Of a stretch of 58,384 bases of DNA, positions 1-6,730 are shown one piece after another. Source of the stretch: a virus; the IMG/VR virus record IMGVR_UViG_3300046455_000736, positions 1 to 58,384 of that record; one strand, given 5' to 3'. The notes under the pieces are model-generated. The model worked only from the letters and a program-made list of their open reading frames with translations, was not told where the DNA came from and made no database searches. Positions within the stretch are counted from its first letter, which is position 1, and each line of letters begins with the position of its first letter. The position numbers and the translations under genes are program-made.

Positions 1-441
1 TGGCGTGCCAGCATCAACAATGGTCTGGCCAACCAAACCTACGCGACCCTTGAGGGAGGAGTGACCGAAGACTGGATTCGCGAACGGATGCGCCTGCTCA
101 ACGTGATCGCCTCGCTGGTGACCGTGGTCAACAACGACGAGGGCGTCAAACTGGTCGCCGAGGGCAAGGCCGATGCCTTTTTCTCAGAACGCATGCTGCT
201 GCGCAACGAAATCACAAAGGAGGGCGCGGCCAGGAACCTGATGGTCCTTGACCGCATTTTCGAGTACTCGCCGGTGGCGATGATGGTGGATCGCAACGAC
301 GAAGACTTCCGCTTGCTGGTTGATACAGCCCTGAGCGAAGCCTATTCCTCCGGCGCCATAGAAAAGGGATACGACCAGTACCTGGGCGGTACCGACGATA
401 CCGTGAAAAAACTGTTCAGGATTTATGCATTGCCCAAGTGA
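1..441 (+). CDS. Amino-acid ABC transporter substrate-binding protein (3' part)
   Basis: The frame is open from the first base, so the gene starts outside the window; the last 146 residues are present. The sequence resembles the C-terminal lobe of periplasmic solute-binding proteins of the polar amino-acid (glutamate/aspartate) type: a segment reading VKLVAEGKADAFFSER, then a second-lobe stretch FEYSPVAMMVDRNDEDFRLL and a helical C-terminus ending IYALPK. Such proteins bind the substrate in the periplasm and deliver it to the inner-membrane permease. A strong terminator follows at once. This is ordinary host chromosome and marks the left flank of the phage region. Confidence 0.85.
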   Translation, partial: WRASINNGLANQTYATLEGGVTEDWIRERMRLLNVIASLVTVVNNDEGVKLVAEGKADAFFSERMLLRNEITKEGAARNLMVLDRIFEYSPVAMMVDRNDEDFRLLVDTALSEAYSSGAIEKGYDQYLGGTDDTVKKLFRIYALPK

Positions 442-454
442 CCTCGTCAGCAAT

Positions 455-479
455 AGGCCGCCTGCGGGCGGCCTTTTTC
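455..479 (+). terminator. Intrinsic terminator of the ABC transporter gene
   Basis: A GC-rich hairpin (AGGCCGCC, short loop, GGGCGGCCT) is followed by five T residues and lies 14 bases after the stop codon. Confidence 0.85.
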
Positions 480-550
480 ATATGGCTCTCATCCAGACAC
501 CACGAACTTCGACTGCAATCACCATGAATCGCGTCTGCCTGGAGATAACC

Positions 551-787
551 ATGAGCACATTTGCAGTTTTCGGAATGAATGAACACTTCGGTGTCGCCCA
601 ACTCAGCAGCATGTTCGACGCCCTCCAGTACGCGGCTGATTACGCGGACCGCATCCGTAAGCTTGGGCGGTGTCGCGATGTCATCATCAGGGCGAAGATC
701 AAGCTGCCGCTAAACGACTTGAGGCGCAAGTCGCCCACCAAACTTTCGTGGCTGGACTACTCGCCGGAATCGACAGCCGCCGCTTGA
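551..787 (+). CDS. Small phage-remnant protein, unknown
   Basis: A 78-aa basic protein of unknown function. The start at 551 is chosen because GGAGATAACC lies directly before it; the longer frame from 425 begins inside the host terminator region. It contains FDALQYAADYADRIRKLGRCRDVIIRAKIKL with no recognised domain. Its stop codon lies inside a 22-bp sequence (785-806) that recurs after the methyltransferase gene at 50086-50107, so it belongs to a relic related to the right arm of the resident phage. Confidence 0.55.
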   Translation: MSTFAVFGMNEHFGVAQLSSMFDALQYAADYADRIRKLGRCRDVIIRAKIKLPLNDLRRKSPTKLSWLDYSPESTAAA

Positions 788-806
788 CCCACCCTCACCT
801 ATTGCG
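785..806. repeat. 22-bp boundary repeat, copy 1
   Basis: TGACCCACCCTCACCTATTG followed by CG. It is identical at 50086-50107. In both places it contains the stop codon of a plus-strand gene and is followed by the 3' end of a minus-strand cargo gene. Confidence 0.85.
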
Positions 807-819
807 TTGAGTACTGTTT

Positions 820-1074
820 TCAAGCCGAAAGATCAGGCCCAAGAGTCAAATCGATGTCTAGCCTCGCCAATGCTTTACCGCGAGCTAACGCCTCATTGAA
901 GCTGTTGTACTTGGCATTTTCACGGATTGCTTCAACCCGGCTTTCTTTGTTCTCTACAGCGATTCTAAGTCCTGTTGGCACAGAATCACTGTCGCTATCC
1001 CATTCGAAATCAATCTTCGCTTTAACGCCTCGATGCTCATAGACAACTGGGTACGGCCTATCCACTAACACCAT
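820..1074 (-). CDS. Remnant cargo protein, unknown (84 aa)
   Basis: The start at 1074 is supported by AAGGAG six bases upstream; an upstream ATG at 1113 has no such site. The protein is small and mixed in charge, with an acidic DSDSDS stretch near residue 27. It reads KAKIDFEWDSDSDSVPTGLR, then a helical part rich in Glu and Ala. No family was recognised. It lies between the same two boundary repeats (785-806 and 1134-1154) that enclose a different minus-strand gene at 50112-50402, so it occupies an equivalent cargo slot in an older phage relic. Confidence 0.6.
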   Translation of the reverse strand: MVLVDRPYPVVYEHRGVKAKIDFEWDSDSDSVPTGLRIAVENKESRVEAIRENAKYNSFNEALARGKALARLDIDLTLGPDLSA

Positions 1075-1133
1075 TTCGATCTCCTTGATCCGGCTCCATG
1101 CCGGGCCGAACACAAATACCCCACTTCAACGAA

Positions 1134-1154
1134 TCACGCCAGCCGGCGAGGATC
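1134..1154. repeat. 21-bp boundary repeat / gene leader, copy 1
   Basis: TCACGCCAGCCGGCGAGGAT followed by C. It is identical at 50466-50486. Both copies lie four bases before the ATG of a cytosine methyltransferase gene and supply its ribosome-binding site (GCGAGGA). Confidence 0.85.
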
Positions 1155-1158
1155 ACTT

Positions 1159-1308
1159 ATGTTCACAGTAATCGATTTATTTTCCGGCTTTGGCGAATGG
1201 ACCCGAGGCGGAGTTGATTCCGGCCTGCAAGTACTCTGGGCAGCCAACCATTGGCCAGCAGCCGTCGAGTGGCACACGAAGAACAACCCGGACAAAAACC
1301 ACACAGAA
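1159..1308 (+). pseudogene. Truncated C5-cytosine DNA methyltransferase
   Basis: The frame begins VIDLFSGFGEWTRGGVDSGL, which is motif I of C5-cytosine methyltransferases (S-adenosylmethionine binding), followed by AANHWPAAVEWHTKNNPD. After about residue 50 the similarity stops. The frame then runs into the tRNA-Leu terminator and tRNA fragment before ending at 1404. No catalytic PC motif or later motifs remain, so the gene is a non-functional 5' stub. It was most likely cut by a deletion or by recombination at the attachment site. Confidence 0.75.
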
Positions 1309-1311
1309 ACG

Positions 1312-1342
1312 AAAAAGGCCTACGCCGTTAAGCGTAAGCCCT
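1312..1342 (-). terminator. Terminator of the tRNA-Leu copy
   Basis: Read on the minus strand: GGCTTACGC, a short loop, GCGTAGGCC, then TTTTTC. It lies just after the 3' end of the tRNA fragment and probably came with it. Confidence 0.75.
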
Positions 1343-1351
1343 TGATATTCA

Positions 1352-1409
1352 TGGTGCCGAAGCCGGAATCGAACCGGCACGCCCTTACGAGCGGGGGATT
1401 TTAAGTCCC
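1352..1409 (-). tRNA. 3' fragment of tRNA-Leu(TAA), probable attL
   Basis: Read on the minus strand, the fragment holds the anticodon arm (loop CTTAAAA, anticodon TAA), the long variable arm, the T arm (GCCGG TTCGAAT CCGGC) and the acceptor 3' strand with encoded CCA. The 5' half (acceptor 5' strand and D arm) is missing; unrelated sequence follows from 1410. This is what an integrase that recombines in the 3' half of a tRNA leaves on the side away from its own gene. The integrase is at the far right end, so the intact tRNA is expected just beyond 58384. Confidence 0.8.
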
Positions 1410-1442
1410 AAGGGAAAATCAATCAGGCTGCGCCTTTCAATA

Positions 1443-1530
1443 GGTTTTCCGGTCCGCAATCAGGCTCGGGAGGATGCCATGTAGCCCAATGTTCCCGCAT
1501 ACCCTTCGAAGATTGCGGCCCGGAAAAACC
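1443..1530. repeat. Long imperfect inverted repeat in the attP arm region
   Basis: Arms 1443-1461 and 1511-1530 match as an imperfect inverted repeat (GGTTTTCCGG-TCCGCAATC against the complement of GATTGCGGCCCGGAAAAACC), separated by 49 bases. The region 1410-1838 has no convincing gene. Besides this repeat it holds three copies of TCACGCA and one 28-bp repeat. Confidence 0.6.
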
Positions 1531-1728
1531 TCTGATTTGGATTCATAAATAAGCGATCAGCGCGAGGTGAGAGAAGCCAAAGGTATGCCGTTTCTGCATA
1601 TCTCTACACGCGCAAGCGGTTGCACTAGACCCCTAGCACCCCATGCACGCAGTACCCCTGTAAGACCTTGTGAAATGGCCGTTTTTACTGGCGCTCGCTG
1701 CAATCAAATGCCCACAAGTGCTTGCACG

Positions 1729-1758
1729 TGCGTGAGAGAGTCACGCAAAAGTCACGCA
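1729..1758. promoter_or_regulatory. Candidate integrase arm-binding sites
   Basis: TCACGCA occurs at 1741-1747 and 1752-1758 as direct copies 11 bases apart, and once inverted (TGCGTGA) at 1729-1735. Closely spaced short repeats about 350 bases from the crossover are typical of arm-type sites of tyrosine recombinases. No binding consensus for this integrase is known to me. Confidence 0.35.
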
Positions 1759-1766
1759 CCCTCCCC

Positions 1767-1794
1767 CGGCGTCCTGCCGACCGAACACCAATCC
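1767..1794. repeat. 28-bp direct repeat, copy 1
   Basis: CGGCGTCCTGCCGACCGAAC plus ACCAATCC; identical at 2443-2470. Each copy lies upstream of a plus-strand gene (1839 and 2557), and the two enclose a plus-strand and a minus-strand gene. Confidence 0.85.
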
Positions 1795-1838
1795 TTTTTT
1801 GACTGCTACGCTTTTCCCAACCACACAGAGGAATCGCC

Positions 1839-2048
1839 TTGCCAAATTCAGACCTGCTCCCCTCCCTACTGTTCAAGATCAACGAAAACCAACTCGCCCT
1901 GGAAGCCGCCATCCTGGAGCTTTCCAATTGGGTCGAGGCCCGCGGCTCGGCTGACGTCGCCGATAACGTCCGCGGCGCCCTGGACACCATCGACAAGAAC
2001 GAGGAGTTCATCAAAATGACGCTCGCGGTGCTGATGACTCCGGAGTGA
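1839..2048 (+). CDS. Small helical protein, paralogue of the 41073 gene
   Basis: A 69-aa protein of unknown function. A shared core (NQLALEAA, then DN(V/I)RG, then a hydrophobic helix) is found in a second protein encoded at 41073-41291, so the phage carries two divergent copies. AGAGGA lies upstream (about 1827-1832). The gene is opposite to the late operon and close to attL, which is a common place for lysogen-expressed cargo. No membrane segment or known domain is seen. Confidence 0.7.
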   Translation: MPNSDLLPSLLFKINENQLALEAAILELSNWVEARGSADVADNVRGALDTIDKNEEFIKMTLAVLMTPE

Positions 2049-2077
2049 TGGCTATCGCAAAAAAGCGGATGATCGCC

Positions 2078-2311
2078 TCAAGAGGTAAAGCCATAAGTAT
2101 CGTCAGATGGCTCAGGTCGTTTTGGCCGCCTGTATTTTCGAATGACTTCTTCAAGTGGAACGCCACTGTCAATCAACTCTTCAGCTTTTTCACGGTCACC
2201 GTTTGGGAGATGAGGCAGCTTCTTCCTGAGTTGCTCTTTGGCCCTCTCTTTGGGGTCGTACGAAGCCTCGGGATTATCGAGTGTGGGTTCGGGTTCTTTT
2301 TCGTTAGTCAT
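2078..2311 (-). CDS. Small charged protein, unknown (77 aa)
   Basis: Starts at 2311 with GGAG seven bases upstream. It is highly charged and proline-rich (KEPEPTLDNPEASYDPKERA), with a helical middle and a basic tract RKYRRPKRPEPSD near the end. It is probably partly disordered. No family was recognised. It lies between the two copies of the 28-bp repeat and may be an exchangeable cassette. Confidence 0.6.
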   Translation of the reverse strand: MTNEKEPEPTLDNPEASYDPKERAKEQLRKKLPHLPNGDREKAEELIDSGVPLEEVIRKYRRPKRPEPSDDTYGFTS

Positions 2312-2442
2312 GCAAAGGCTCCATCAAGTGATTGAGCAGGCTACATATTTTTCCTTACGCATAGCAAGAGGCGCATTCCCCTGATTGCACCACGAGAGCG
2401 CTTGCGTTTTGGGGAGGAATTCCCCGCAGAGAATCCCACCTA

Positions 2443-2470
2443 CGGCGTCCTGCCGACCGAACACCAATCC
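2443..2470. repeat. 28-bp direct repeat, copy 2
   Basis: Identical to 1767-1794. It lies 53 bases before the LexA box of the gene at 2557. Confidence 0.85.
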
Positions 2471-2519
2471 AAAAATCTACTGATCGTCGCTTCATTCTCG
2501 CCCGATTGTTGCGCATCGA

Positions 2520-2548
2520 TTACTGTATATCCGAACAGTATCTATAAG
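2520..2548 (+). promoter_or_regulatory. SOS promoter with LexA box
   Basis: CTGTATATCCGAACAG at 2523-2538 fits the LexA consensus CTGT-N8-ACAG and extends as a palindrome to TACTGT...ACAGTA. It fills the space between a -35-like TTACTG (2520-2525) and a -10-like TATAAG (2543-2548), 17 bases apart. LexA binding there would block transcription of the gene at 2557. Confidence 0.8.
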
Positions 2549-2556
2549 GCACGACC

Positions 2557-2901
2557 GTGGACCCCCTCGACATCGAAGACACCAGCGACTGGCTTGGATG
2601 CCCGACCGAACGGGAAACCATCACCCATTACAAACTGATGCTGGAAAACGAAGTCCAGGAATTGAATCTGCAACTGCGCAGCGCTCGGGAGAACATCTTC
2701 GGCCTGGTGCAAATGTACGACGAAGCCTCGGCGCAACGTGACATAGCAATGAGCAATCTTCGTGAACGGTCCGGTCAGCTCGCAAAAGTCCGCAAGGAAC
2801 TGTACGACCTCGACATAGCGGCGAGAGGCTACAAGCGGGAAGCTGACCGGCTTCGCGGGATACTCGACGGCATCACTCCCAAGCCGAAAACCATCATTTA
2901 A
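2557..2901 (+). CDS. SOS-controlled coiled-coil protein (114 aa)
   Basis: Starts at GTG 2557, eight bases after an AAGG. From about residue 20 onward it is one long charged helix (YKLMLENEVQELNLQLRSAR, later DIAARGYKREADRLRGIL), so a coiled coil is predicted. No catalytic motif is seen. A LexA box overlaps its promoter, so it should be made during DNA damage, at the time of prophage induction. It lies opposite to the late operon, beside attL. A structural or inhibitory role is possible, but the sequence does not show which. Confidence 0.7.
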   Translation: MDPLDIEDTSDWLGCPTERETITHYKLMLENEVQELNLQLRSARENIFGLVQMYDEASAQRDIAMSNLRERSGQLAKVRKELYDLDIAARGYKREADRLRGILDGITPKPKTII

Positions 2902-2904
2902 ATG

Positions 2905-3165
2905 TTACTTGTCTCGCTGAACCCTGCAGTTCACATAGGCATCGCTTCCCGGCTTCGCTCCGTATGATTGGCAAATTGCGTCATCTGTTGCCGTTTTCTC
3001 ATCTCTAGCGACCGAAAGGTTCTTCAGGCTTTGCTGGCGAACTTCATAGCCCTTTGTTCCAGGTAGGCAGTCATCCCATGCAATAAGTCCAATCGCACAG
3101 TCGAGTGGATGGTTTGCGCAACCCGCCAGCACCAGTATGGCCGCAGTTAAAAGCAGAGTTTTCAT
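2905..3165 (-). CDS. Putative lipoprotein (86 aa)
   Basis: A short signal peptide ends in the lipobox LAGC (Cys15), so the mature protein would be anchored in a membrane through a lipidated cysteine. The C-terminal part, CQSYGAKPGSDAYVNCRVQ, has two cysteines and resembles a motif common in small Pseudomonas lipoproteins. It is the last minus-strand gene of the late region, after the endolysin. Its place would suit a lysis accessory protein or a lysogenic conversion factor, but neither is shown. Confidence 0.75.
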   Translation of the reverse strand: MKTLLLTAAILVLAGCANHPLDCAIGLIAWDDCLPGTKGYEVRQQSLKNLSVARDEKTATDDAICQSYGAKPGSDAYVNCRVQRDK

Positions 3166-3232
3166 ATTGATGGCCCTCCCCGGCCATACGGGAGTTTGCC
3201 ACCATCTCGATGAGCAGCGTAAGGCTCACGCC

Positions 3233-3358
3233 CTAATGCAAGATCTCCCGCACGTAGGCCTGACATGCGGCCCGCGCGATCAGTCCTTGGCCGCCGGCGT
3301 CAGTGACTCCGATAATTCGTTGAGCAGTATCAGCAGTAGGACGCCGATCAACCTCCAT
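3233..3358 (-). CDS. Possible 41-aa protein after the endolysin
   Basis: A short frame beginning 10 bases after the endolysin stop codon. It reads MEVDRRPTADTAQRIIGVTD and ends at TAG 3233. There is no good ribosome-binding site, so it would depend on coupling to the endolysin gene. It is alanine- and arginine-rich without a membrane segment. The rest of 3166-3368 shows nothing else that is clearly coding. Confidence 0.3.
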   Translation of the reverse strand: MEVDRRPTADTAQRIIGVTDAGGQGLIARAACQAYVREILH

Positions 3359-3368
3359 GGAACCGGTA

Positions 3369-3794
3369 TCACGGCACATCCTTGAAGAAGACGTGGTGCC
3401 CGAGCTTCAGCGTCTGCTTGGCCTTCGCTGCCCAGGCAGGCGGACTGAGCATGGTGGTCGCGTAGTAGTGCGTTGCACCGCCAGTCGGATCAGGCACCTT
3501 TCCGGCCATCACCTGGTCAGCGGCGATCTGCGCTTGGACCAGCTCGCGGAACGGGATCGTCTTCGCGCCGCTCAGGTAGGCGAAGTTCGGATCGTTCTTG
3601 TTCCAGCAGCTGAACTGGTACGGCTTCTGGCACACACCGGCATAGCCCTCCCCCCACCATGACCGATCCTTGCCGTCGTTCACACGGTTGCGGATCGTCC
3701 AGGCCACGGCGATCTGGCCGGCCAACCCTTCGCCGCGAGCTTCGCCCCACAGTGTGCGTGCGAGAATGTCGTGGTCTTTATCAGTAACGGTCAT
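3369..3794 (-). CDS. Endolysin, SleB-type cell-wall hydrolase
   Basis: A 141-aa protein of the Hydrolase_2/SleB family (lytic transglycosylase-like). Near the N-terminus is ARTLWGEARGEG with the likely catalytic Glu18, followed by QIAVAWTIRNRVN, PYQFSCW and GGATHYY, all typical of the family. The start at 3794 is chosen from GGAGA just upstream; the open frame extends further but without such a site. There is no signal peptide, so release should depend on a holin. It lies at the end of the late operon, about 28 kb from the holin and spanin genes, which is an unusual split of the lysis functions. Confidence 0.85.
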   Translation of the reverse strand: MTVTDKDHDILARTLWGEARGEGLAGQIAVAWTIRNRVNDGKDRSWWGEGYAGVCQKPYQFSCWNKNDPNFAYLSGAKTIPFRELVQAQIAADQVMAGKVPDPTGGATHYYATTMLSPPAWAAKAKQTLKLGHHVFFKDVP

Positions 3795-3809
3795 CACTTT
3801 TCTCCAGGC

Positions 3810-3833
3810 AAAAAAATCCCGCTCGATGGCGGG
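3810..3833 (-). terminator. Intrinsic terminator between tail and endolysin genes
   Basis: On the minus strand: CCCGC, loop, GCGGG, then ATTTTTTT. Late transcripts must pass it to reach the endolysin, which fits antitermination of the late operon. Confidence 0.75.
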
Positions 3834-3856
3834 TTGCGTTGTGCTGCGGTGGCGGG

Positions 3857-4222
3857 TCAGATCAGGTCGGCGGCCACAGTTTGGGGGGCTGCCACGATTA
3901 CCGGCACCACTGGCTCGACTGGCCAAACCGGCGCGGCGTACCAAGTCGGCTGCACAGTGACTTTGCCCAGCGCGAACTTGTAGGTTTTCCACGCTTTGAG
4001 ATTGATCAGCAGCGCGGCCTGTTCTGCCTCATCTTCCTCGGTCGCTTCACCTACTTCGATGCCAAACCCGATCGTGTCTATGCGCTCCTGAATACGAGCA
4101 ATCTGCGCGAGCGCTTTTATGTTCCTGGCTGACAACTCAGCTTTGGCTGCAACCAGTTGAGCTGCTTGGGCAGCAGCGTCCTTCATGTCTTTGGTGATGA
4201 GTTGGGACCAGTCGATATTCAT
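3857..4222 (-). CDS. Tail fibre assembly-like protein
   Basis: A 121-aa protein beginning MNIDWSQLITKDMKDAA, with a long helical middle (residues about 10-80) and a proline-rich end containing WPVEPVVPVI. This layout is found in proteins after the tail fibre gene in Pseudomonas prophages and pyocins, usually annotated as fibre assembly chaperones. It overlaps the upstream gene by ATGA, so the two are probably translated in a coupled way. The match is from memory of the family style and not from a search. Confidence 0.65.
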   Translation of the reverse strand: MNIDWSQLITKDMKDAAAQAAQLVAAKAELSARNIKALAQIARIQERIDTIGFGIEVGEATEEDEAEQAALLINLKAWKTYKFALGKVTVQPTWYAAPVWPVEPVVPVIVAAPQTVAADLI

Positions 4223-4554
4223 TCTTGCTCCTCACTATTTGGCTCGACTGATACTTCTGGGAGCGGCTGCGGAAATTGGACTAGACCATTTGGAACATCA
4301 ACCAGGTCGACGGGGTAAGCCTGCTCAGGGCTGTAGTGAGCCGGCAGTGGCAGCATGAGAGTCAATGCAAGCTCTCCTTCCACTTTCGACACGTCGCCTG
4401 CGAACCACTCGGAGGCAATGGCTTCGCGCGGCAAGGTGTCGCCGTTCGACATCAAAGAGAAGTCAAATGCTTCTCCATTAATTGTCAGAACATCCCCGGC
4501 TTTCGTAACGGAAAGCACATTGTCACAACGCACAGGTGAAAGTTTAATAAGCAT
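4219..4554 (-). CDS. Tail fibre accessory protein, unknown
   Basis: A 111-aa protein. The start at 4554 has GGGAGG upstream and overlaps the stop codon of the fibre gene by one base. Residues 1-70 look like a small beta domain (INGEAFDFSLMSNGDTLP); the rest is proline-rich and acidic. Its place between fibre and assembly gene suggests a fibre-associated role. No named family was recognised with certainty. Confidence 0.6.
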   Translation of the reverse strand: MLIKLSPVRCDNVLSVTKAGDVLTINGEAFDFSLMSNGDTLPREAIASEWFAGDVSKVEGELALTLMLPLPAHYSPEQAYPVDLVDVPNGLVQFPQPLPEVSVEPNSEEQE

Positions 4555-5675
4555 TAGAACCACCTCCCAACAGCGACATATCGGCCGAGCACAATCCACT
4601 GGGCGGAGGCCCCGTTTTTGTACATTTTATTGAAAAAAGTTGTGGCTTTTGCGTTGGGCGCAATAAAACCATAGGTATCGTAAGAAGTGGACGGCGTCCC
4701 GTCCGCGATAACTACGTAAGAGGTATCAATGAAAGCAGATGGGAAGGTGGCTGTTGGGCACGCAGTTATACTATTAGCAGCCATGAGAAAGTCTGCTACT
4801 GCGCCTTCACAGATGAGCAGTCCCGATGCAAACTTGGTGTATTTTCCATTGGTATTGCTCCCTGTCTCGACAACCTTACCTGTAGGAACGCCGGACGTTT
4901 GTGAAACTGTACCGACTGCCCCCGCCCCCATTGAGGTAGCGCCTGTACCACCAACGTTAACCGGAACTATACCATCCGCGCCTGACATTGCAACGCGACC
5001 CCATGCACCCCAAGTAGAAGCACCTTGCCGTTTACGGAAGAACACAGCAATGGCAGTGCTTCCTTCCTGAAAGGCCAGTTGCGACACTTCATTGTCGTAA
5101 ATCATTGTCGAAATGGAGTAAGCATTTGCTGTTGGGCAGTTGGTGAATGGCGAAGTTACACGATATACCGCACCACTACTGGTGCAGTTGTTTGCGTCAG
5201 TTGCATTTACAGGTATACCCAGCCCCCATGCACCGGTTTTCAACACACGGTTATTTGTTGTGTCAATTAGAGATGATTGCGGAATCAAGTCCAGCGCCGT
5301 TTGTGCGGCCGCCTGTGTGGTACCTCCAGTACCTCCCTTGTTAACTGGCAGAATGTCATAGTTGCCGGTCGTGCCCAGAGCGGCGAGTTTCGTGCCGTAT
5401 GTGTTGACCAGCGCCCGCAATGCGTCCGCCGAATCCTTGACATAACCCTGCATGGGCGCCAGTGCGTAGACGCCTGCTGCATTGGTCATGCCCTGATAGT
5501 TCGGCGAGATCGACAACGCGGTATCGCTGGCGATGTTCGTCACCTCGTACCAACCGCCGTCCGGGCCACGAAAGGCATCGCCGACCCGGCTGTTGGCAAT
5601 GAATGCGGTACCCGTACCGATCACAGCATTGGAATTTTGGGTGACAGAGACCGTTCCTGATTTGTACCAGGGCAT
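4554..5675 (-). CDS. Tail fibre protein
   Basis: A 373-aa receptor-binding fibre. The N-terminal 60 residues (WYKSGTVSVTQNSNAVIGTG) match the virion-attachment domain common to phage fibres. The middle has two glycine-threonine motifs (PVNKGGTGGTT and PVNVGGTGATS), a known repeat in fibre shafts. The segment NCPTANAYSISTMIYD...GASTWGAWGRV resembles the 'pyocin knob' fold. The C-terminal domain (residues about 270-373) probably binds the receptor. GGAGA lies upstream of the start. Confidence 0.85.
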   Translation of the reverse strand: MPWYKSGTVSVTQNSNAVIGTGTAFIANSRVGDAFRGPDGGWYEVTNIASDTALSISPNYQGMTNAAGVYALAPMQGYVKDSADALRALVNTYGTKLAALGTTGNYDILPVNKGGTGGTTQAAAQTALDLIPQSSLIDTTNNRVLKTGAWGLGIPVNATDANNCTSSGAVYRVTSPFTNCPTANAYSISTMIYDNEVSQLAFQEGSTAIAVFFRKRQGASTWGAWGRVAMSGADGIVPVNVGGTGATSMGAGAVGTVSQTSGVPTGKVVETGSNTNGKYTKFASGLLICEGAVADFLMAANSITACPTATFPSAFIDTSYVVIADGTPSTSYDTYGFIAPNAKATTFFNKMYKNGASAQWIVLGRYVAVGRWF

Positions 5676-5714
5676 TGAGTATCTCCAGTAAGAATGTGTG
5701 CGACGCGGAAGAAG

Positions 5715-6374
5715 TTAGGCCAGTAATTTGGCGCAGAGGAATGGACGGTGACCTTGGTCAGTCCAGGCAGTTGTGGCGAGGCTGTACATCATGATCCTGC
5801 CGTTGGCGTAATCGACGCCAAGTGCGCAACCGCCACCCGACGCATTGTTGTGGCAGTTCATGGCGAAAGGGTTCAGGGACACGTACTCGCCTGAGCCGAG
5901 CATCTTGTTAATCCCCCAGATATACCGGTGGCCCACGGTCAGTTGCTCGTCTCCGAGGTACGTCCAGTTGCCTGCGGCGAAGGTCACGACAACCGCCGGC
6001 GCGCCACTGTCGTAAACAAGCGCCGCGTTCTGATCCCACAACCGCAGCCCATATGCTGCCGTACCCATGGACGCCCAGGCTGCCGCGAAATACTGGCCGC
6101 TTAAAGTTGCGTTGACGTTGGATGCCTTCATGGTGAACCCGGTCCAGTTTCCCGGCCCACCGGTGAACCATACCGATATCGGAACCTGGATCGCGCCCTG
6201 ATCCGGGCGAATGAACACTAGCGGCGGGTCCTGGCTTGTGATTGCCCTGGCAAACACCCCCGACGCATTGGTAGTCCCCGAATACACCCCTTTGGTGAGC
6301 ATGCAAAGTCTGGGGGCTTCCGCGTCAATCTGAACAAATGCATTGTCGTTGATGCTCTGAAATCCAAAACTCAT
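5715..6374 (-). CDS. Tail tip/fibre-associated structural protein
   Basis: A 219-aa protein beginning MSFGFQSINDNAFVQID. It is rich in Gly, Ala, Thr and aromatic residues, as beta-structured virion proteins are. It overlaps the preceding gene by ATGA and lies between gpJ and the fibre. Its start resembles that of its neighbour at 6371 (MASFGLRVFDENG), which suggests related N-terminal domains. It is probably a baseplate or fibre-connecting protein. Confidence 0.65.
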   Translation of the reverse strand: MSFGFQSINDNAFVQIDAEAPRLCMLTKGVYSGTTNASGVFARAITSQDPPLVFIRPDQGAIQVPISVWFTGGPGNWTGFTMKASNVNATLSGQYFAAAWASMGTAAYGLRLWDQNAALVYDSGAPAVVVTFAAGNWTYLGDEQLTVGHRYIWGINKMLGSGEYVSLNPFAMNCHNNASGGGCALGVDYANGRIMMYSLATTAWTDQGHRPFLCAKLLA

Positions 6375-6727
6375 GTTGCGAACCTCACCGCGTAGGCCTT
6401 GGCGACAATCCTTGTTTGAAGTGTTGACGCGCTGGCCGAGGGGTTTTTAGGCAGAACGACCACCTGCCCTGCCGAGGTAGTGACGTACGGATAGGATTTG
6501 GTGTTCCCGCTACCGTCAGTTTCGGATGACTGCACATCCTGTGCCCTGGTCGGAATGATCATGAACACGCAGTTGGCTGGGTTGAAGCCCGGGATGCTCA
6601 GCGTGTAGCTGGGCGTGGCTCCACTGAAGTCGATCACGCCCTGCCAGATCACCTGGTAGGTGAAGCTGTTGGTGTCCATGGATGGGCCACCGTTTTCATC
6701 AAAAACACGCAGGCCAAATGAAGCCAT
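6371..6727 (-). CDS. Tail tip-associated structural protein (118 aa)
   Basis: A beta-rich 118-aa protein (FTYQVIWQGVIDFSGATPSY) directly after gpJ, three bases apart from it. It lacks signal or membrane segments. Small proteins of this kind follow gpJ in many lambda-like Pseudomonas phages. An exact role is not shown. Confidence 0.6.
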   Translation of the reverse strand: MASFGLRVFDENGGPSMDTNSFTYQVIWQGVIDFSGATPSYTLSIPGFNPANCVFMIIPTRAQDVQSSETDGSGNTKSYPYVTTSAGQVVVLPKNPSASASTLQTRIVAKAYAVRFAT

Positions 6728-6730
6728 AGT

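Noticed and set aside
425-787. Longer version (120 aa) of the gene at 551
   Set aside because: The extra part starts inside the host gene and crosses the host terminator; ATG 551 has a proper ribosome-binding site.
3270-3345. Short hydrophobic minus-strand frame (LIGVLLLILLNELSES)
   Set aside because: It looks like a membrane segment, but only 23 codons are open and no start codon lies at a fitting distance from the GGAGG.
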